A DNA stretch of 64,000 nucleotides from UBA1952 sp965246855 (GCA_965246855.1 CBDFFP010000006.1:186001-250000); one strand, 5' to 3'. Counted from the first letter of the stretch, positions 47,147 to 57,261 are shown. The notes: generated by a model not told the origin, from the letters alone. Translations and numbers: made by a program.

Positions 47147-48667
47147 TTAGAGGCGGCTGCGCCGCACAAACTTCCCCACCACCGGAAACCGCGCGATGCT
47201 TTCCTTTTCCCGCTTAAAAACAAAGAACAGAAACACGCCAAACAGCGCCACCCCTTCCGCCAAAAGCCACACGCCGTGCAGGTGATTTCGCACAAAAGCG
47301 TGCGTCAGATGCAGCGCCAGCGCGAGGCCGATATAACCGCCGATGCGCTTTATATCATAGGGAACGGGATAGAATTTCTGTCCCCAGCGCGCGGAAAGCA
47401 GCATCATGGTGAAATAGCACAAGAGCGTAGTCCACGCCGACGCCCACGGCCCCCAATGTGGAATGAGCAGGAAATTAAAGCCCAACGTTATCCCCGCACC
47501 GATAAGCGTGATAATCGTGCCGTATTGCAGCTTGCCCGTGTTCTTATACCAAACAGAAAGATTGTAGTAAATACCAAGGCAGACATTCGCCCAAAGCAGC
47601 ACCGGAACAAAGCCCAGCCCCGTGCGGTACGGCGCGCCCACCATGTACTTCCAAACGTCGATAAACAGCACCGTGGTGAGCAGCGCGAGGCAGAGCGTAA
47701 TCACAAACCAGTTCATCACGCGGGCGTAGGTTTTGGGCGCATTTTCATTCCCCGCTTCGCGGAAAAAGAACGGCTCGGCGGCCATGCGGAAGGCCTGGAT
47801 AAAGAGCGTAATGAAAATCGCCAGCTTGTAGTTGGCGCTGTAAATGGCTACCGTTTGCTTCGCGTGTTCCTCCGTTCCGGGAAGGAGTTTTTGGAGGAGA
47901 ATCCGGTCGAGCGTTTCGTTCACCATCCCGCCGAGGCCGATGATAATGAACGGCAGCGCGTAGCCCAGAATCTTCCTCCAAAGCAACTTATCCACGCGGA
48001 AATGCAATCCTTTCCACTCCGGAAAAAGCAAGAGGAACGTAGCGGCAGAAGCAGCAAGATTGCAGAGCAGCAACAGGCCCGTGGCGGTGTATTGCGCCGA
48101 CCATTGTGCATAAAAACTGTCGGGGTTTGCGGCTATGTAGCGCGGGCCGTAACCGATGACCCAGAGCGTGCAGAGGATGTTTACAAGAATGCCCGCCACC
48201 TTCACAAACGCATAGCGGCGCGGGCGGCCTTCCTGCCGCAGACGCGCAAAAGGCAGGGCCGAAAGCGTATCAAAACCAATTATCCACACGCACCAAACGA
48301 GGTATTGCGGGAAGAGAGAAAGGTCCAGGAAATCGGCCATCGGCTGGCGCAGCAAACACAGCAAAAAGCCGAGGCCGAGCGTGGAGAAAACGAGCGAGGA
48401 GAGCGCCGTTTGGTAAAGCGATTCCTTATTTATCTCTTCGCGGTGGGAAAAGCGGAAGTACGCCGTTTCCATGCCATACGTGAAAACCACATTGGCAAAG
48501 GCGATGGCGGAATACAAAATCGTCAGCTCGCCGTAATGCTGCATCCCCGACGCATCGGCCAACAGATACGTGAGCAGCGGCGTGAGGAGATAATTCAGGA
48601 ATCGCGAAGCGATGTTGCTGAGGCCATACCAAACCGTTTGGCTGGCGAGGGCTTTGAGAGAGGCCAT
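47147..48667 (-). CDS. Oligosaccharide flippase (polysaccharide biosynthesis MOP family)
   Basis: This 506-residue integral membrane protein belongs to the MOP/Wzx superfamily that flips lipid-linked sugars to the outer face of the inner membrane. It starts at MASLKALASQTVWYGLSNIA and has 12-14 membrane segments. The long region after the second pair (YGMETAYFRFSHREEINKES) is typical. The frame is open for 121 further codons upstream, but that part is the 21-bp repeat array and would encode 7-residue repeats, so the ATG at 48667 is chosen. No other polysaccharide genes are adjacent. Confidence 0.9.
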   Translation of the reverse strand: MASLKALASQTVWYGLSNIASRFLNYLLTPLLTYLLADASGMQHYGELTILYSAIAFANVVFTYGMETAYFRFSHREEINKESLYQTALSSLVFSTLGLGFLLCLLRQPMADFLDLSLFPQYLVWCVWIIGFDTLSALPFARLRQEGRPRRYAFVKVAGILVNILCTLWVIGYGPRYIAANPDSFYAQWSAQYTATGLLLLCNLAASAATFLLLFPEWKGLHFRVDKLLWRKILGYALPFIIIGLGGMVNETLDRILLQKLLPGTEEHAKQTVAIYSANYKLAIFITLFIQAFRMAAEPFFFREAGNENAPKTYARVMNWFVITLCLALLTTVLFIDVWKYMVGAPYRTGLGFVPVLLWANVCLGIYYNLSVWYKNTGKLQYGTIITLIGAGITLGFNFLLIPHWGPWASAWTTLLCYFTMMLLSARWGQKFYPVPYDIKRIGGYIGLALALHLTHAFVRNHLHGVWLLAEGVALFGVFLFFVFKREKESIARFPVVGKFVRRSRL

Positions 48668-48750
48668 TTGGAGGGCGTAAAAGTAGGCGGCAGGCGGGTT
48701 TGAGGTTATAGAAGGAGGATGAATACGAAGTATATGGAAAAGAAATAGAA

Positions 48751-48960
48751 ATACAGCGTGCGCCCGGCGGCGTCCGGGGTACGCCTGATTCCACCCGGGG
48801 TGCGCCGGATGGAGGTGACTGTACGCCAGATTCAGTCCGGGATACGCCGGATTCAGTCCGGGGTACGCCGGATTCCGTCCGGGGTGCGCCCGGCGGCGTC
48901 CGGGGTACGCCAGATTCCGTCCGGGGTGCGCCGGATTCCGTCCGGGGTACGCCGGACGGG
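48751..48960. repeat. 21-bp tandem array, ten units
   Basis: Ten units of exactly 21 bp have the core GTCCGGGGTACGCCGGATTC; the first and third are diverged. The array fills much of the 564-base gap between the flippase and the giant adhesin. The rest of the gap (48668-48750 and 48961-49231) holds the divergent promoter regions and no gene. Confidence 0.92.
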
Positions 48961-49231
48961 AAAAAACGCGCATCAAATTCTGTTTTTCACGCAAGCAGTA
49001 CGTTTTATTTGCGGAAAACATCTCCGGCAAGAAGTGTAGAAAAAGCGCGATGGCAATACCGCAAACAATCCAACCATTTCTTCCGCTAAAGCTGTCTTTG
49101 GGTTTTCCGGCAACGCCAAAACCAAATTTCTATATCCTCCCGGAACTACCTTTACAAAAGCGCAGCCCGCGCCTCTCAAAACACCATTGCCTTTTATTCT
49201 ACTTCTCCCCTCCCGGACAAAGACTGCTTTC

Positions 49232-52200
49232 ATGAAAACACTTCAACGCCTGCTGCTTTGTCTGCTTGTGGGCTTTGCCGCTACGGCGCGCGCCCAAAAC
49301 CTGCCCGAACAGCAATGTACCGGGGCCATTCCGGTGGGCCAGATCTCTTACTCGCAGCCCAACTCTTATTCCGGCTTCGGCATTACACAGGAATTGAACA
49401 CAACCAATCGGGGTTGCCTCCAGCAAGGAGAACGCAATGACGTGTGGTACACCATCAATGTCTCTTCTTCCGGCGTGCTGGTGTTTTCCATCTCGCCGCT
49501 TGGGCTTTGTGATTATGATTTTGGACTTTGGAATATTACCGGCGGTGGCTGCCAGACGCTTTATAACGGCTTGCTGCCCATACGCTGCAATTTTTCCGGC
49601 GGGCAGAATGGCACGGGTATTTCTACTGCTAGTGGTAACCCCAATTACGGGCCGGCGCTGAACGTAAATGCGGGGGAGACGTACGTGCTCAACGTAAGCA
49701 ACTTCAGCTCTAACCAGACGGGTTATTTCCTTTCCTTCGCCGGCTCTACGGCATCCATATTTGATACCATCCCGCCCAGGATTTCGGCGACCAGCACCAC
49801 CTGCGGCGTCAGCAGCGACACGGTGAGAATCCTGATGTCGGAACCTGTTCTGTGTTCCAGCATTGCCGCCAATGGCTCTGATTTCCAGATAACGCCTGCC
49901 GTTCCCGGCGTCAGCATTCTATCGGCTTCCGCGCCCAGTTGCGCCAACAGCGGCGTATCGGCCCTGACCATCAATCTGAAGTTGAGTGCTCCGCTGCCTA
50001 ACGGCACTTATACCCTTACGTCGGCGTTGGGCACGGACGGGAACACGCTGCTGGACAACTTTAATAATGCGCTTTTGGTGGGAGACACCGTGAGCTTCAC
50101 TATAGGCACACCGCCGCCGCCGATTTATACCTTGCTCAGTCCCGCGCCCTGCGGGAAGAAAGGGCTGTTCTCTATCACGCCGCCGGTTCCGGGGATTTAC
50201 ACGCTGGCCATTAAGCAGGGAACCACCACGCTTCACTCGTTCTCCAACGTGAGCGGCCAGCAAGTGGATTCTCTGCTGCCGGGAAGCTACACAGCTACGC
50301 TTACCAATGCGGGATGCAGCAGCACAGTGGCTTTCACGGTTCTCCCCACGCGGCCAACGGTCACTTTTTCCGTTACGCCCACCTGCGCGGGCAGTTCCAG
50401 CGGCAGCGTCTCTGTGGCCATAACCGGCGCGTCCGGCCCGTGGACGTATAGCTGGAACACCACGCCGGTGCGAACCAACGACACGATTACCCACCTAGCC
50501 GCAGGCAATTACATCCTGACGGCCAACAACGGCGCGGGCTGCCTTTTTACCGATACGGCCATGGTGACCAGCGTGCCGGGCTTTCCCCTTACCCTGACGC
50601 AGACCAACGTCTCCTGCCACAGCGGGAGCGACGGCACGGCCACAGCTACGCCTGCGGGCGGCACCGGCCCTTATACCTACGCCTGGAATTCCTCGCCCAA
50701 CCAACTGACCGCTACCGCTACCGGGCTGAGCGCGGGCGTCTATAGTGTGGGTGTGAAGGATGTGACCGGCTGTATTTCTACCGCCGGCATCTCCATCACG
50801 CAGCCACCCGAACTGAGCGCGGCTGCCACGGCAACGCCTGCGCTTTGCGGCGGCGGAACGGGCGGCACGGCCACCGCAACCGCTTCGGGCGGAACAGGGC
50901 CATACACCTTTAGTTGGAACAGCACGCCGGTGCAAACCACTGCAACCGCCACGGGGCTTGCGGCAGGGACTTATACCGTGACCGTAACCGACGCGAAGAA
51001 CTGCACCAAAATCAAAACGGCTACCGTCACCCAGCCGCCTGCGCTGACGGCTACCACCACAGCTACTGCCGCTACCTGCGCCGTAGCCGCCAATGGCACG
51101 GCTACCGTGACGGGTGGAAGCGGTGTGCTGCCTTATACCTATAGCTGGAACACTACGCCTGCGCAAACCACCCGCACCGCTACCGGCTTGCTGCCCGGCC
51201 CTTACAACGTAACCCTGACGGACGCTACGGGCTGCACCAAAACCGTTTCCGTAACCATTCCGGTGGGCGCAGGAATCGGTGGGTCTTTTACGCGCAAAAC
51301 ACCGCCCAATTGCTTTGGCGGCGCTACCGGCTCCGCTGTTTATACGCCCACGGGTGGCGCTTCTCCTTACAGCTATGCCTGGAGCAACGGGCAGACGGTA
51401 CAGACGGCCACCGGACTGGCTGCGGGCTTCTACAGCGTAACCGCGACGGACGCCAATGGCTGCGCGCGCAGCGATACGTTTACCCTTTCCCAACCTACTG
51501 CCCTCAGCACGACGGTTGCGGCAGATTCCGTAAGCTGTTTTGGCGGTGCGAACGGAAGAGCCATTGCAACGGCCACGGGCGGAACGGCGCCTTACACGTA
51601 TAGCTGGAACACCACGCCGACGCAGGCTACGGCTATCGCAACGGGCCTTTCTACCGGCAGCTACACGGTAACCGTTACCGACGCGAAGGGCTGCACCGAT
51701 ACCGGCACAACGACCATCGACCAGCCAACAGCGCTTTCCATGACCACAGGCGTTCAGCGGGCTTCCTGTCCGGGGCTGATTAATGGCAAGGCTTATGCGG
51801 TGCCTTCCGGCGGCGTGGGGCCTTATAGCTATCGCTGGAATACCACGCCGGTACAAACCACGGATACTGCGTTTAACCTGCTGCCGCTCTCCTACACCGT
51901 AACGGTGAAGGACAGCAAAAACTGCTCGCTGGCGCAGAGTGTTGCTGTGCCGGGATTTGTGCTGACCACCACCACCACCAGTGCAAGCTGCAACGGTGTG
52001 GCGGATGGAAGCGCAACCGTTACGCCTGCCGCTGGCATTGCACCTTACTCCTACGCCTGGAATACCACGCCGGTACAGACAGACAGCGTTGCTGTCAATC
52101 TTCCTGCCGGAACCTATACCGCTTCGGTGACCGATGCCGGCGGCTGCACCATCACCAAAAACGCTGTCGTTACCTCGCCTGCGGCGATCGTCCTGACCCC

Positions 52201-55200
52201 GACAATTACGGCAGCGACCTGCGCCGGGGCCATGAACGGCAAAGCAAGTGTAGCCGTAACCGGCGGCAGAAGTCCTTATAGTTATAGCTGGAACACCACG
52301 CCGGTAAAAACAACGGCTGCCGTTACCGGGCTTGCGGTGGGCGCTTATTCCGTAACGGTAACGGATGCCAACAACTGCGTGGCGACGCTGCCGGTGGGGA
52401 TTCCCGCAGGGCCGGGCATCAGTGGCTCTTTTACCCGCCAAACGCAGCCGGGCTGCTTCGGACAGACTAACGGCTCGGCAGTGTTTACGCCCACGGGCGG
52501 AACGAATCCTTACACCTACCTCTGGAGCAACGGACAGGCAACGGCTACGGCTACCGGGCTAAGTGCCGGAACCTACAGCATAGCTACTACCGACGCTAAC
52601 GGCTGTAGCCGGAACGATACATTTACCTTGGCACAACCCGCAGCATTGCAGGCCACGGCGCAGGCCGATTCCGTAAGCTGTTTTGGAGGCGCCAACGGAC
52701 GCATAGTGGCAACCGCAAGTGGCGGAACCGCGCCTTATACCTATCGGTGGAACACCCTTCCCGCGCAAACTTCCGCAACGGCTACCGGCCTTTCTGCCGG
52801 TGCGCGCCGGGTAACGGTTACGGATGCCAAAAGCTGCACCACTACCGCTGCTGATACCGTAAGACAACCTTCCGCAATTGCGGTGGCAACGGGCGTCCAA
52901 AGGGCTTCTTGTCCGGGGCTTATCAACGGCAAAGCATTCGCCACGCCTTCCGGCGGAACGCCTCCTTACACGTACAGTTGGAACACCACACCGGTGCAAA
53001 CGGGCGATACAGCCAACTCTTTATTGCCCGGCCCCTATACCGTAACCGTGACCGACCGCAAAGGCTGTACATCCCTGCAAACAGTGAATGTTCCCGGCTT
53101 TACGCTCACGCTGACGCAAACCAATGTGCTTTGCAACGGCGGCACAAACGGCAGCGCGCGCGTAACGGCTTCGGGAGGCATTGCTCCCTACACGTATAGT
53201 TGGAACACAACGCCAGTACAAACCACCGCAACGGCTACCAACTTGGGTGCGGGCAATTACATCGCTGCTGTTACCGACGCCGGTGGATGTACGCTGAACG
53301 CGCCTGTTATTATCACCGCACCGCTTCTTCTCACCGCAACCAATACCGTCACAGCGGCTACATGCCTCGGCGCTTCCAACGGCACCGCAGCGATTACGGT
53401 AGCGGGCGGAACGGCTCCTTATACCTATCGTTGGAACACGACGCCGGTGAAAACAACGGCTGCCATCACCGGGCTTGCCACGGGCGCGTATGTGGCGACG
53501 GTGAAAGACGCGAACAACTGCACGGCTACTTTCAACATTACGGTTCCGGTGGGCGCGGGCTTCAGCGGCAGCTTCACCAATGTGGTTTCGCCACGCTGCT
53601 TTGGCAGCACCAGTGGCGCTGCCACTTTTGCGCCTGCTGGGGGAAACACTCCCTACGCGTATCTCTGGAGCAACGGCCAAACCAGTTCCAGGGCTACGAA
53701 TCTTGCCGCCGGAAGCTGGTCGGTGCGGGTGACTGATGTGAGCGGCTGTCTACATTTTGATACCGTAACCCTGACGCAGCCAACGGCTTTGGGAGCGACT
53801 ATCCAAACTACCAATGTTGCCTGCTTTGGCGGAACGGGTGGCACGGCTGCGGTGACGGTTAGCGGCGGCACACCGCCTTACACGTACTCTTGGAATACAT
53901 TGCCGGCGCGCACTACGGCTACTGCTACAGGCTTGTCTGCTGGTAACTACACTGTTGCCATTACTGATAGCAAAGGCTGCACCCTGAACCAAACCGCCGC
54001 GATAACGCAACCGGCAGTGCTGTCGGCAACAACCGGCACGCAGGCTACGCTTTGTCCGGGTGGCGCAAGCGGGAAAGCCTGGGTGACTGCTTTGGGCGGA
54101 ACAGCACCTTACACCTATCGCTGGAACACCACACCGTTGCAGACCACTGATACGGCGAGAGGGCTGCTGGCAGGTGCTTACACCGCTCTGGTTACAGACA
54201 ACAAAGGCTGCAACGCTACGCGCGTGGTAAACGTCACGAATGCCATCTTCACGATTGCGGTAACAAAAACGAATGCCCGGTGTTTCAACGCTTCAAACGG
54301 CACCGCCACCGTGACCGTGACGGGCGGACGCGCGCCTTACAGCTATGCCTGGAGCAGCGGACAAGCTACAGCAACCGTTAGCTCCTTGGGCGCGGGCACT
54401 TATACCGTTACCGTTATCGATGCCAACGGCTGCGTCAAGACCGCAACAACGACCCTTACGCAACCAACGGCCCTGACGGCTGCGGCGACACCTAACAACC
54501 CGCGTTGCTTTGGCAGCGCCAATGGCTCCGTAGCACTTGCCGTTTCAGGCGGAACAGCGCCTTATTCCTATCTCTGGAGCAATGGCCAGACAAGTGCTAC
54601 TGCCACGAACCTTGCTGCCGGGAACTGGTCGGTGCAGGTAACGGACAGCAAGGGCTGTACTTACAACACTGCGGGCGCTCTTACGCAGCCTACCGCTTTG
54701 CAGGGAACGGTTCAAAGCACAAATGCTTCCTGCAATGGCAGCACGGACGGCACTGCATCGGCTACAGTTAGTGGCGGCTCCGCGCCTTACACTTATTCCT
54801 GGAGTACGTCGCCGGTGCGAACCACGCAAACAGCTACCGGGCTTTCTGCCGGAACTTACAGGCTTATGGTCCGGGATGTGCAGAATTGTGTGGCTCTTTA
54901 CACCGCTACCCTTTCGCAGCCCGCTCCCATCCGGATTGCGGTACAGACCTATCAGGCAAGCTGCACGGGTGCTGCCAACGGCAAAGCCGTCGCGATACCT
55001 ACTGGTGGTACGCCGCCGTATACCTATTCTTGGAGCAGCGGGCAAACGGTGGATTCGGCTACGGGGCTGCTACCCGGCAGTTACTCTGTAACGGTAACGG
55101 ATAGCAAAGGCTGCACCGGAACGCAGAACGTAACCGTAGGCGCAGCAGCAGGCGTGCGGGCAATTGTAGCAATCGGCAAAACGCCTTGTGTAGGCGCAAC

Positions 55201-56371
55201 AGACGGTACGCTGAATGGCCTTGCTTCAAACGGCGTTGCGCCCTATGTTTTCTCTTGGAACACAACACCTGTTCAGGCTACACAAACGGCCACCAACCTG
55301 ACTTCCAGTGCGTATCTGCTCACCGTAACGGACGCAAGCGGATGCGTGGATACGGAGACGGCAGTACTTCCAAACCTGCCTTTACCAGTGGTTTCTGCGG
55401 GAGGAAATAAAACTGTTTGTGTCGGAAAACCAGTGCAACTCGCCGGGAACGGAACGGCTGTATCCTGGCTGTGGACACCCGCAACGGCGCTGAGTTGTAC
55501 GGCTTGTATTTCGCCGGTATGTACCCCGACAACTGACCGCCGCTACCTGCTGACCGGAACCGGCGCGAACGGCTGCGTAAACACCGACACGGCTTGGGTG
55601 CGCGTCACGCGACGCGCTCCTGTTTCTGTAGGTGCAACGCAGAAAATATGTTTGGGCAACCCAGCGACGCTGACGGCAAACGGTGGCGACGTATATAGCT
55701 GGACACCGGTAGCAACCGTGAACAACACAACGGATAGTTCCACTTTTGCGCATCCCGACACTACGACCAACTACCGCGTCATTATCGGGCAGAACAACTG
55801 CTTTCAGGACACGTTGTATCAGTGGGTAGAAGTCTATACCACACCGGTCATCTCTATGCCCAAAGAGATACCGGCGCTTTACAACACCAAGGTGCGGCTG
55901 AGCGCGATGGTAGAAAACGGGCCTTTCCTACAATGGGCACCTGCCGGCAATCTGGACTGCGATGCATGTGCTGCTCCGGTGGCGCTCGTGACAGGTTCGC
56001 TGACCTACGTGCTGACAGCCTCTAATGCAGGCGGCTGCGAAGCGACAGGTTATGTGGATATCGTCACCAACTGCGACCCGAAAAACTATTTTATTCCCAC
56101 TGGCTTTACGCCCGATGGCGACGGCGAAAACCGCTGGTTCTTCCCGAAAAGCAAAGACCCCGGCATTATGCGCAGCATGAAGATTTTCAACCGCTGGGGC
56201 AAGCTGGTGTTTGAGGCGAGAGGTATTCCTTTCAACTCGGCGCAGGTGGGCTGGGATGGTACTCATCAGGGACAGCCTGCTCCGCAGGGAGTCTATGTGT
56301 ACATTATTGAGGCGGAGTGCTTTGGCGGGCAGGTGGTGCAGATGCAGGGAGATGTGACACTGCTACGGTAG
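49232..56371 (+). CDS. Giant cell-surface adhesin with 22 SprB-type repeats and gliding C-terminal domain
   Basis: This 2379-residue protein has a signal peptide (MKTLQRLLLCLLVGFAATARAQ) and then the same N-terminal module and Ig-like module as the protein at 31855. Next come 22 SprB-type repeats of about 70-76 residues, each with the pattern 'C-x-G-x-x-(N/D)-G ... G-G-x-x-P-Y-x-Y-x-W ... T-A-T-G-L-x-A-G-x-Y-x-V-x-V-T-D-x-x-G-C'. After these are two Ig/PKD-like domains and a type B sorting domain (FIPTGFTPDGDGENRWF, SMKIFNRWGKLVFEARG, GQPAPQGVYVYIIEAE, QGDVTLLR). Within the repeats an exact 1,143-bp higher-order period is visible. It resembles SprB, the mobile gliding adhesin, and should be exported by the type IX system. 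Confidence 0.93.
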   Translation: MKTLQRLLLCLLVGFAATARAQNLPEQQCTGAIPVGQISYSQPNSYSGFGITQELNTTNRGCLQQGERNDVWYTINVSSSGVLVFSISPLGLCDYDFGLWNITGGGCQTLYNGLLPIRCNFSGGQNGTGISTASGNPNYGPALNVNAGETYVLNVSNFSSNQTGYFLSFAGSTASIFDTIPPRISATSTTCGVSSDTVRILMSEPVLCSSIAANGSDFQITPAVPGVSILSASAPSCANSGVSALTINLKLSAPLPNGTYTLTSALGTDGNTLLDNFNNALLVGDTVSFTIGTPPPPIYTLLSPAPCGKKGLFSITPPVPGIYTLAIKQGTTTLHSFSNVSGQQVDSLLPGSYTATLTNAGCSSTVAFTVLPTRPTVTFSVTPTCAGSSSGSVSVAITGASGPWTYSWNTTPVRTNDTITHLAAGNYILTANNGAGCLFTDTAMVTSVPGFPLTLTQTNVSCHSGSDGTATATPAGGTGPYTYAWNSSPNQLTATATGLSAGVYSVGVKDVTGCISTAGISITQPPELSAAATATPALCGGGTGGTATATASGGTGPYTFSWNSTPVQTTATATGLAAGTYTVTVTDAKNCTKIKTATVTQPPALTATTTATAATCAVAANGTATVTGGSGVLPYTYSWNTTPAQTTRTATGLLPGPYNVTLTDATGCTKTVSVTIPVGAGIGGSFTRKTPPNCFGGATGSAVYTPTGGASPYSYAWSNGQTVQTATGLAAGFYSVTATDANGCARSDTFTLSQPTALSTTVAADSVSCFGGANGRAIATATGGTAPYTYSWNTTPTQATAIATGLSTGSYTVTVTDAKGCTDTGTTTIDQPTALSMTTGVQRASCPGLINGKAYAVPSGGVGPYSYRWNTTPVQTTDTAFNLLPLSYTVTVKDSKNCSLAQSVAVPGFVLTTTTTSASCNGVADGSATVTPAAGIAPYSYAWNTTPVQTDSVAVNLPAGTYTASVTDAGGCTITKNAVVTSPAAIVLTPTITAATCAGAMNGKASVAVTGGRSPYSYSWNTTPVKTTAAVTGLAVGAYSVTVTDANNCVATLPVGIPAGPGISGSFTRQTQPGCFGQTNGSAVFTPTGGTNPYTYLWSNGQATATATGLSAGTYSIATTDANGCSRNDTFTLAQPAALQATAQADSVSCFGGANGRIVATASGGTAPYTYRWNTLPAQTSATATGLSAGARRVTVTDAKSCTTTAADTVRQPSAIAVATGVQRASCPGLINGKAFATPSGGTPPYTYSWNTTPVQTGDTANSLLPGPYTVTVTDRKGCTSLQTVNVPGFTLTLTQTNVLCNGGTNGSARVTASGGIAPYTYSWNTTPVQTTATATNLGAGNYIAAVTDAGGCTLNAPVIITAPLLLTATNTVTAATCLGASNGTAAITVAGGTAPYTYRWNTTPVKTTAAITGLATGAYVATVKDANNCTATFNITVPVGAGFSGSFTNVVSPRCFGSTSGAATFAPAGGNTPYAYLWSNGQTSSRATNLAAGSWSVRVTDVSGCLHFDTVTLTQPTALGATIQTTNVACFGGTGGTAAVTVSGGTPPYTYSWNTLPARTTATATGLSAGNYTVAITDSKGCTLNQTAAITQPAVLSATTGTQATLCPGGASGKAWVTALGGTAPYTYRWNTTPLQTTDTARGLLAGAYTALVTDNKGCNATRVVNVTNAIFTIAVTKTNARCFNASNGTATVTVTGGRAPYSYAWSSGQATATVSSLGAGTYTVTVIDANGCVKTATTTLTQPTALTAAATPNNPRCFGSANGSVALAVSGGTAPYSYLWSNGQTSATATNLAAGNWSVQVTDSKGCTYNTAGALTQPTALQGTVQSTNASCNGSTDGTASATVSGGSAPYTYSWSTSPVRTTQTATGLSAGTYRLMVRDVQNCVALYTATLSQPAPIRIAVQTYQASCTGAANGKAVAIPTGGTPPYTYSWSSGQTVDSATGLLPGSYSVTVTDSKGCTGTQNVTVGAAAGVRAIVAIGKTPCVGATDGTLNGLASNGVAPYVFSWNTTPVQATQTATNLTSSAYLLTVTDASGCVDTETAVLPNLPLPVVSAGGNKTVCVGKPVQLAGNGTAVSWLWTPATALSCTACISPVCTPTTDRRYLLTGTGANGCVNTDTAWVRVTRRAPVSVGATQKICLGNPATLTANGGDVYSWTPVATVNNTTDSSTFAHPDTTTNYRVIIGQNNCFQDTLYQWVEVYTTPVISMPKEIPALYNTKVRLSAMVENGPFLQWAPAGNLDCDACAAPVALVTGSLTYVLTASNAGGCEATGYVDIVTNCDPKNYFIPTGFTPDGDGENRWFFPKSKDPGIMRSMKIFNRWGKLVFEARGIPFNSAQVGWDGTHQGQPAPQGVYVYIIEAECFGGQVVQMQGDVTLLR

Positions 56372-56426
56372 GAAATACACTTCTTGCTTTTTCTTCATCA
56401 TTTGGCTTATCTATATTGATTTTTCA

Positions 56427-56464
56427 GCAAAGAAAGCACACTTCAAAAAGTGTGCTTTCTTTGC
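56427..56464 (+). terminator. Terminator of the giant adhesin gene, perfect 17-bp stem
   Basis: 56427-56443 pairs perfectly with 56448-56464 around a 4-base loop. The stem is AT-rich at its foot (GCAAAGAAAG / CTTTCTTTGC) and lies 55 bases after the stop codon. The rest of the 305-base gap up to 56677 holds the ruvA promoter and no gene. Confidence 0.9.
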
Positions 56465-56602
56465 TTATAAGTCGGATAAACATAGTTATACCTAGAAAAT
56501 TTTTTGAGAAGACCCGATGATTCTGTAAGCATTTTGTCTTTTTAACCTAAAACAATCCAACCAAAAAGACTTGAAGAGGGTTATTACAAGTCGGATTCTC
56601 CG

Positions 56603-56610
56603 TATTTTCG
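56603..56610 (+). promoter_or_regulatory. Candidate -7 promoter box of ruvA (TATTTTCG)
   Basis: TATTTTCG fits TAnnTTYG and lies about 67 bases before the ruvA ATG. No clear -33 element is at the right distance. Confidence 0.4.
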
Positions 56611-56676
56611 CCATTAACATTTTCTACGCTGCCGGTGAGGGCTTTAAGGCACTTCTCCCGGAGGCTTTTTGCTGCC

Positions 56677-57261
56677 ATGTTTGCTTATCTGGAGGGCAAC
56701 CTCACCTATAAATCGCCTGCTCTTGTAACCCTCGCCTCCGGCGGCGTGGGCTATGAATTGCACATCTCGCTGAACACACATGAAAAAATACAACACCTAG
56801 ATGCCGTCCGGCTTTATACACACCTCAAAGTGTCGGAAGATGCGTGGACGCTGTATGGTTTTGCGGATGAAGCAGAGCGTGCTACTTTCCGTCATCTGAC
56901 GAGCGTGAGCGGTGTAGGCGCAGCTACGGCGCGGCTCATTCTTTCGGCGCTGACCAGTGAGGATTTAGGACGTATTATTTCCAACGGAGACCATATCGCA
57001 CTCGGACGTATCAAAGGCATCGGCCCCAAAACAGCGCAGCGAATGGTGCTGGAACTGAAAGGGAAAATCATGCCGGGTATGGACAATTCTTTGGCTTCTC
57101 AACAAGGAAGCTGGCGCAATACCACAGCGGATGATGCGTTATTAGCACTGGTGAATCTGGGCATCGCCCGCAGTGCTGCCGAAGCGGCTATCAAGAAGGT
57201 GGAAGACTCATCTGACATGACGGTGGAAATGCTATTAAAAGAAGCCTTGAAGAGAATCTAA
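56677..57261 (+). CDS. ruvA: Holliday junction branch-migration protein RuvA
   Basis: RuvA binds the four-way Holliday junction and loads the RuvB motor during recombination repair. The 194-residue protein has the N-terminal OB domain (MFAYLEGNLTYKSPALVTLA), two helix-hairpin-helix motifs (TSVSGVGAATARLILSAL and IKGIGPKTAQRMVLELKGK) and the C-terminal RuvB-binding domain (TADDALLALVNLGIARSAAE). ATG 56677 is the normal start; the in-frame extension to 56635 lacks homology to the family. sprA follows 66 bases later, an arrangement I recall from several Bacteroidota. Confidence 0.96.
   Translation: MFAYLEGNLTYKSPALVTLASGGVGYELHISLNTHEKIQHLDAVRLYTHLKVSEDAWTLYGFADEAERATFRHLTSVSGVGAATARLILSALTSEDLGRIISNGDHIALGRIKGIGPKTAQRMVLELKGKIMPGMDNSLASQQGSWRNTTADDALLALVNLGIARSAAEAAIKKVEDSSDMTVEMLLKEALKRI

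Noticed and set aside
50495..52441. Open frame of 648 codons on the minus strand inside the giant adhesin gene
   Set aside because: It mirrors the repeats of the plus-strand gene; the Arg/Gly-rich product has no family features. It arises because the GC-rich repeat codons rarely give stops in that frame.
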